Shown here: one piece after another, positions 26,401 through 35,400 of the stretch
Layout of the letters: each line of letters begins with the position of its first letter
How positions within the stretch are numbered: position 1 is the stretch's first letter
Assembly: GCF_905220365.1 (NCBI RefSeq)
Contig: NC_061134.1
Location: forward strand, 1,441,001 to 1,505,000
From: Vanessa cardui
Taxonomy: Eukaryota > Arthropoda > Insecta > Lepidoptera > Nymphalidae
Direction of reading: 5' to 3'
Length of the DNA: 64,000 nt
Notes under the pieces: generated by a model
Database searches by the model: none
Seen by the model: only the letters and a program-made list of their open reading frames with translations
Told to the model about the DNA's origin: nothing
Program-made: the position numbers and the translations under genes

Positions 26401-29400
26401 GTTTCTATACGTTTATCAAGTTATGTACGTAAGTTTAATTTATTAAGAAATATACTTTATAATTCGTTACTATAAAGTTAAGCTCAATGGTTAAATTTAA
26501 TAAAACCATTGACAATAAAATAAATAAGAACTTTTAGTTCGACATCAAAAAATAAAACTTAAATTGCTATTATTTTTTTTACAACAACAACAACAACAGC
26601 CTGTAGATTCCCACTGCTGGGTCCCTCCTCTCCCTTTGAGGAGAAGGTTTGGAACATACTCCACCACGCTGTTCTAATGCGGTTGGTTTTTTTACATTTG
26701 TGCATTATTTATGTAAATGAAACTATCGTCAATAAACATTAATTTTTTTCAAATAATCTGTTTACTCAACATATTTTTTAAAACACATTTAATTTAAGTT
26801 ACCTATGACTTAACCAAGACGGTTGACAAAGTTTCATACAATTATAATGCCAATAACTCCGAGGCATCATTTTAACAGTGTAATAGTAAATCTTTATTAC
26901 AATTCAATACAAATGTGAGTTGTTACAATTCGTAAATAATATATAAAAATTGCAGAATACCAAAACTCGCGTTTATGTTTTTACTCTTTTTTATTCAAAT
27001 TGAATATTATTCAGGAATTATTCATTGCGATAGTCAGACTTAGACGCAGAACGTATAATTACACACAAGTAATGTAACGATGGTTTGCGTTACGTTTTAC
27101 GAGTGAGCAATCAATTTGTAATCGTAAGTCACACCGAGCGATTGATATTAAGTAATATGACATTGAATTAGAAAATTAAGTAACACACGCATGTCACAAA
27201 GTGGCGCAATGTGTCACCGTTATTTATTCACACTTCGTTTTAGCAACCGATGTCAACGGGCAACCTATATAATGTGATCTTGACGCCATGGTTTTAACAA
27301 ACCGTAGACATTTATTTCGACAATTTACATGTTTAACATGAATAGACATCAAATTGTTTATTTATACTGTAACTGCAAGGCAGTTTTAATGGTATAGTTC
27401 TGTTATGTATTATTTATCTAATTTTTATAGCTTTATAATATATGTTTATATTAAGCTGTGCCAGGGACCTTGTATGCCTTTGAATATAACTTAAAGAAAT
27501 ATTATTGTAGCCTAAATTACTCCCTATTATATCAGTTATCTGCGTGTGAAAGTCGCGTCAAAATCGGTCCAGCCGTTCCAGAGATTGGCCGGAACAAACA
27601 GAAAGACAGACAGACAAAAATTTGTATACAATGTTTTTTTTTGGTATATGTACCGTGTATAAATACATATTATGCATTGAGTAAAAAAGGGCTATTTTAA
27701 TATTACAAACAGACACTCCAGTTTTATTATATGTATAGATAACACTGCACTCTAAAATATTTTTTATCTGTTTATATTTTCAATTTCCGTTCATTCATTC
27801 ATTTCATGTAAATTCGTATTTTATCTGTACTATAATGAATGCTGTGAATAATGTTATTGGTAGTTGAAAATTATAGAGTTCACACGGTCGGATATTCCCA
27901 TAAATTCGTAACTCATTCAATATTCATTTTTGACAAACATTTCAAAACAGATATAACATGATATATAACTTTTATTTAAATTTCGTAAGTATTGTCGCAT
28001 AACTTACGCGCTAAAACTTATGAAATGATTACATAAAATTTAATTACCTAAGTTAGTTTAAGGCTTATTTTGCGACTTAATATTTTTATTTATTGAAATT
28101 ATACTTGTCTGTACAGGATATGTATGTTACGACTATATGCTGTTTTATAAAAAAAAATTATGTAAATATATTTTATCAATCCTACCAACTTCAATTTATT
28201 AATAACTAACGTATGTTGTAAAATATGTTTAATACAAACTTATGCTTTACTTACAATTATTTTTAAAGATCAAAAATGAATTTAAAAAAAAATACATTCA
28301 TGTAATTATATGTTTATTAATATAGAATATACTTGAAGAATTTTAACAAGCGACGATTAGAGGGTCAGAAAAATCGAACGGATTTGAAGAACAAAATCAC
28401 ATCATAAATATATTATTTTAGTCCTCAGTGTATTACTATTATTTTTATACTAAATATAATAAAAAATAACTAGCTGTAAATAAAAAAGTAGCCAAATCAC
28501 TTACCTATTTAACGTCTTCACATCAAAGCCCTTCTGGATATACTCGATACCAGCTGGGACAGCCATCGTCAATAGCAGACGAGGTTTCCCAGTCTTTTCG
28601 GATTCTCGTTCGAATTCCTCGCGCAGTTCCTTTACCAGCTTGGCATAGTTCTCTCGGTCCTTGGGTTTACCACCATCTCTAAATGCTGGATATTCCCAAT
28701 CCAAATCGAGACCGTCGAAGTGGTTTTGTCTTAAGAACTGAAAGAAAACAGGTATTTTTGACTCACAAATTAACTATAAAAAAGCAGGTGATTGTATGTT
28801 TTCATAAAAGAACAGCCAGTTACTGTTGCAATCTACATTTCCCCTTTTTAGGAGTACGTTAGTATCTAATTGTTGGATTAGAATTCATTTAGATATGTTA
28901 TATAGTCATAAGATTAGGATTAGGATTAGGTTCTTATCATTGCGCTACGCGGGTACAATGTGGATCCATGCTGTTCCGATCTTTTACTTCATCGCTGAGC
29001 ACGAGATGAATTGTATACAAAATATATGTTAGCACATAAAAGCTCACACACAGATGCCTTCATTTGATCCTTTCGTATATTCGCAATTAAAATAAATAAT
29101 CTTGTTAAAATATAATTATATTAAGAAGACAATTGGACGAAGGCCTAACCATATATGTTCCCATTAATGTACCTAATTTTTAAACCAATCTCAGCGTTAA
29201 ATTCATTGCGTCATAATCACAGATAAATAATTACGAATTTAATGAAAATAGAATTGAAAAAGGAATCTTAGCACCGTACGTTCACTGGCAAATAGCCGCC
29301 GTGACCAGATATCCGGCTGCACTTTAATAACGCTTAATGACAAGAGAAAGTGCATGCAACCTGCGTCCAGCTTTCAAAATACACAACGCAGATATAGCAG

Positions 29401-32400
29401 AGCCAGTAAATAAATGTTCATGTTACGTTAGATCTAAACTGTATACGTACAAGGTTATAAATATAGTTTATAAGGAGACTTAGTTATTCTCAATAAGACG
29501 TAGATGTGTAGACGTAAATTCTTTTGACAAAATAAAGAACAATAAATTAAAATGAAAAAGAGAATGTCACTAATAAAGTACCTGTTGACTTCCAAGCTGG
29601 ATATATTAATTGATATAATTGTATTTAACTAACATGACTTTGAATTTTTCAAAATAATAAAAAAGAGTAACTACAAAGTTTCTTGCCGGTTCTTCTCGGT
29701 AGAATATACTTTCCGAACCGGTGGTAGCATACTTAATTATAAAATGACGATTCAAAAGTGCTTTTATAAAAATTATTTTGTAAAAAAAAGTTGTGTGTTG
29801 TTTCTGAGATATAAATGTGTTTACCTTAATAACGTTCCTGACGAATTCCCTCCTTCTGTCTTTAGCAGCAACCATGGGAGAGAAGCGAGATGATCCCTCG
29901 TTCCAGCCTCCAATAGCCAGCAATGTCTTCAAGTTCTTGTTATAAGTTTTCAATCCGGTAAACTTAGCGTAACCGCCTGAGGAAACATATTGCTTATTAA
30001 TATTTCTAAGACAACTTGCGAAGACAAATAGACTAAAAACAAGAAATTTAGAAAGATATATTGAAAAGTGTGTCACGAATTACCAGATAGACTTATTAAA
30101 ACTTACACAATAGAATGAAAAAATCTGACTTGGAGGTAGGGCTTTGGAAAGCCCGTCTGGGTAGGTACCACCCACACATCAGTTATTCTACCGCCAAATA
30201 ACAGTACTCAGTATTGTTGTGTTCCGATTTGAAGGATGACTAAGCCAGTGTAACTACAGGCCCAAGGGACATAACACCTTAGTTCCCAAGGTTGGTGGCA
30301 CATTGACGATGTAAGGAATAGTTAATATTTCTTACAGCTTCATTGTCTATGAGTGTTGGTGACCACTTACCATCAGGTGGCCTATATGCTCGTCCGCCAA
30401 CCTATACCATAAAAAAGACAGCGGAACATTTCTAACAAATTATCAATCACTATCGCAATCGAATGAAAACGTGATCGTAGTCGTTCATTCAATTTCCTAC
30501 TCAGTGTGCTCTGTATACTTTATACTCTATACTCTTTACGAAAATAAAGTATAACACCTCGCCTTATTGCCTCCACTGGTGACTGGGGCTGATTCGTGTT
30601 TAAGAGTACCAAACATTTTCAAAGAAATATCTTTGTAATTCTATGTAAATTTTTTTGATTATACGAAAAGTTAAACTGGCTCCGAAACTGTACAATTTAA
30701 GCTCTAAAAAATTACACTTAGAATAAATAACCCATCCATTGCATTCGTATATCAGCCGTATTGTAAACCGAAGTATATTCATCCGAAGACATGTCCTTGA
30801 AAGCAATGCGTTTCTAAAGTTCCGCAAATTAATATATAGACTGTACTTAATGTAATTAAATTGAACGCTACCATTTAAATTAATGAAACAGGAACAATAT
30901 AATTAATCGATAAAATTGATGAGAGGAGAAACGGCTGGCCAATTATTTATTAAAATCATTATTACAAGATATGCCGAAAAATATTCAATAATCTTATTAC
31001 AAACTAGCTGTGCCTGCGACCTTGTACGCGTTTGAATTTAACAAAAAAAATATGATAGCCTAACCCACTCCTTATTATATCAGTTATCTGCCAATGAAAG
31101 TTCCGTCAAAATCGGTCCAGCCGTTTCAGAGATTAGCCGGAACTTACAAACAAACCGACAGACAAATATTGTAAAAAATGTTTTTTTAGTATATGTACCG
31201 TGTATACATATATATGTATATAAACAGACAATCCAATTGTATTATATGTATAGATACGTATTTCTATTGAGTTTGTAGAATTGAAATCAAAAGGATTCTA
31301 TTTGAAATATCAATTATAATAAACCGGTTGTTTCAACAATTGATAAAATACTTTAAACTTGTTATAGAATAATAATATAATTGAAGAGGATGAGTTTGTT
31401 ATTTAAACAATGTAAGGACGTTCCTCCCATCCGTTTGATAAAATTTCTAACAAAGGTTACCAATAATTCAATATTTAAATGAGTTATAGTGTATCGCTAT
31501 TGTGTTACCATCCTCGATTTTAATTCTTTCTCGAGTTTTGACTTCGACCAGTCAGAAGAAATAGTGACTTAACGAGGCAATTACTAATTTCATATGAATT
31601 AATATTAAGCCTTATAATATGCGTGTCATCATTGATCAATAAAAATGAGAAACACTCAATTGATGTCCCTTGCTGAGTAAAAGATATCCTCGGATGAAAA
31701 GGTCTATAGGCCCGGAAAACGTAGCAACTATTTTTCTTAACATGCTAAATATACTCACGGGCAAAATCAACTAAATCTCAACAAAGGTTAGGGTGCTTAC
31801 GCATACTACACAAATAATTATTTTGTTTAAGCACTATATTTTTTTAGTAGACTTTACATCATTAAATATCCATACTTGTTTGTACTGCACTGATATTATT
31901 AGGTTACTGTAATACTAATCGTATTATGTATGGCTATCGATTTAATTTTCCTGCTATAAATATTGTAATTTTCTTAGTAATTGATTTAAATGTGATTCTT
32001 TGAGAAAATACATGTCTCTAACAGTTAGATTTCAGCATTTAAAACCTAACCCACTCAATAAGATTTCGCCATTTAAAGGCTAAGGCTAACGCTTTGATCG
32101 GTCCCGTTGCAAGTCAAAATTGGTCACAAAGTATCCACTTAGTAACGCTCTTGGTATTTATCGTAATTGTGTCACGGACTTGGCTGTACGGTTAAAATAC
32201 CTATCACTAATGCGGTTTAGGTTAGGAAATGATGTAAACTTGGCATATGACATATGCCCGTTATTAAAAAGTCAAGATTTTTGACCTTAGTAGATATACA
32301 TATGATTCTACACCAAGGATGTTTAAGATGATTTATTTTGTATTTATAATGTTTGTTTATACACATCATCAGCGAATGCAAGTTGTAAATGCGAATTAAT

Positions 32401-35400
32401 GATGCATGAAAGCATAGAACACGAATGAGATTGGGTTTAATTTATATGTATGTATGTACATATGTATGAATGATATTACTTTTTGTTAAGTAAATCTTTG
32501 ATATACATTATTTCATCTTTAACGTTATACTCAAGTAACTTTATAATGTAGTCAGTAAGTCATTGTGAATTTGGTTCTCATAATACTTGAAAATATATTG
32601 ATATTTATATTTAATCTATCCGCGTTACTTAGCATTTTTTTTTTCATTTATCATTTCATTTCATTTATTCCAAATGAAAGTTTCATAAAGCAAAGGACGT
32701 GAATGCAACAAAATAACGATATATTTTAATACATAAATTATAAAATAACGGATCTGGCATGACTTTTATACAAATAGTGTAAGTTAAAAGCAGGTAGAAG
32801 TTAAGTTTCATAGTATTACTATGTAAACTACATTTATAAGAATGAACCACTATACGTTCAAAACATTGGTGAAATAATCTATGTAAAAAGTCTACATAAA
32901 TGTATGTAAAGACTCGGCTAAGTTTATTTAATTGATTTTGGTTAAAACGAGTGAATCTAATCTTATTATTAGTAATTATAAATATGTATAAGTATATGCA
33001 ATATTGTTATTAAATTAATTAATTATAATAATAGCAGGACTCAAAATGCAATATTAAAGATGATATATAGTTATAAGTTACCTTTTTCAATGTCCTGGTA
33101 TTTATCGAAAGGTTTCAGCGTGTTGTCCTTCGTGAAGCCTCCGAACGCGTACACGAGATGGGTGCACAGGTATGGGTTGATGTTCTGAGGGTTGAACTTC
33201 GCAGTTCCTGGCCGGTACACCGACCAATTTGTGTAGTAGCACACCACGCGTGGTGAACTTGAGAGCGCTAAAATAGAAAGAAATATAAATTAATACAATT
33301 ATAGTGAAAGCTTACTTTAAAAAGTTGTTGCTGATAATACATAGACTTAAAAATATTTAGACAAGTACTTAAATAATAGGTTTTTTGTTCGTAATGTACT
33401 TGGTGTAAGGCTTAAGGAAAGCCTACCTGGGTATGTACCCCCAACGCATCACAAATACGACCAAACAGCAATACGTTGTATTGTTATTTGCAAAAGGGAC
33501 CTAACATGTTCGGTGTCATCTAAGTTTGGCGAAGCATTGGCGATCTATGGTTAATATTTCTTACTGCGTCAATTTCAGAGAAAGTTCAGTTGGCCCATTT
33601 GGCCACCCTAATTCATATAAAAAGTCCAAAGACACAAACTTCGACTTAAACTAATAAACAGTTATTGGTTTGATTTTATAATGAACACTTTTACGTCATG
33701 TTTGATTTGGCGTCCCGTTCGATTGAGCCTCTACCTAAAGCAAATAGTGCATTTTTCATAGTTTATTTACTGCATGTTGCACAATTGGCTACCTTATCAT
33801 TTGAATAGTTCTATGCAATACTTATCCACTTTTGTTTCTCTTACTAACCACGTGAGTGTTAGAAGAGAATTAGAGAGAATGCTCTCTTCATTTTAAAGAA
33901 AGAAAGGTCTCTTTTTTGACATTTATTCTGTATATTCTCTATGGTACATTTAATAACGTGTGAAACAAACAAATAATTGGTTTGACTTTTGTAGCATATC
34001 TTTAAACGAGTTCTATACTAAGACCAAGATTTTTTGTACATTGAGGAAGCTAAAAAACTAAATAACAAAAAACTACAACATATAGCTCTAGTACCCAAAG
34101 CGTACAGGATATGTTAAAATAAACGTCTCAGCACGATTGCACTTTAATTATTCATAAATAGGATATATTTTTTCACAATATTTGCATATACAATTTTATT
34201 TATAAAAAAATTGAGTCATTAAAATACCCAATTTATTTCATTAATACAAAAAAATTATTTAATTTAATCTCATTATCAAATCTCCAGCAGTTGTGTTTAA
34301 AAAACTAACATTCAGAGACATTCAAAAAGAAAACAAACTATACAAAATACTAATTAAGATTGTAGTACAAAACACGTCTTATCGTACAGAATACCGTAAA
34401 AAGTTTAATGTCTGGAATCATATTTAAAAAACCTATTATTTATTTTCCAGCGAGGCGTTATTAAGAAACGTCTCTAAAAACAGTTTCCCAAGTTTTTAAT
34501 TCGTTAAATACGCCTATATTATACATTTCGACTTCGAGGAGTTACTTTAACGACTTACGAGTTACGATTATTAGTGAATCACAAACAATCGATACAAAAT
34601 TATTCGTTAATTATAGGTACAGCACAAGATTAATTGTTAAAGATTAAGTATAGACATATCCTGTATAATTAATGATATTTATAATGATTATTTAAAAAAT
34701 GAACGTTACAAGAACAGACTATAATCAAACTTTCGTTTTCTTGGTTTACAACTGCAAAAAACTCGAAGGTTTTGCCGTTTGTACGTCGATGATCACAATG
34801 AGGCATTGTGCGGGCCCGGGGCAATGGCCTTTGGGATTACGGATGAGTGTGAGTACTGCAGACATGACGACAGATTATATTTTACATAAATCAGTAATTC
34901 AGCTTATTCCCGTTACCTTCAAATAAATGAAATAAATAAGTAATAAAACAGGAAATTTGAATGGAACTGCTAATTTCAGATACATTATGTTCAATATTTT
35001 AAAATCAAAATCAAAATATACTTGATATAAGTAGGCTTTTACAAGCAATTTTGAATTGTCATTTAACAAACTATATTAAGTGAAGCTACCACCGGTTCGG
35101 AATGCAGATTCCACTGAGCAGAACCGGCAAGAAACTCTTTTGATGATTTGTAAGTAATTTGAAGGTAAATATGTAACCATACATTGAGAACGCGCAGCTT
35201 ATCTTGGATACCAAGATGTTCTGTTCCTTGTGGCTATCTCATTCACGTAATTCAATAACTATGCAATACTAACAACACTTAGTATTGCTGCTTGGTGGCA
35301 GAATATAATAGAGCGGCTGTTACCTACTGGGTGGTGGGTAATATATTGATGACCTATTCGATTTCTTCATCGAACTAGAATTTAATGTAATGTAAGAAAT

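Larger units (their letters stand above)
21608..28504 (-). other. 6.9-kb Cht6 intron loaded with repeats
   Basis: Largest intron, between the catalytic-motif and substrate-motif exons. It carries two near-full SINEs with target duplications, one SINE 3' fragment and LINE-like fragments (all listed separately). The rest is AT-rich with no further exon recognised; the GH18 sequence on both sides joins without a gap. Confidence 0.8.
29977..33081 (-). other. 3.1-kb Cht6 intron
   Basis: Contains an A-tailed retroelement copy (30.1-30.4 kb) and a LINE-like fragment (31.0-31.3 kb). From about 31.3 to 33.0 kb I see only AT-rich sequence and a short TTTCA-type simple repeat near 32,650. Confidence 0.75.

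Noticed and set aside
28910..28932. Telomere-like repeat
   Set aside because: The unit is the hexamer ATTAGG, three copies only; insect telomeres use TTAGG pentamers.
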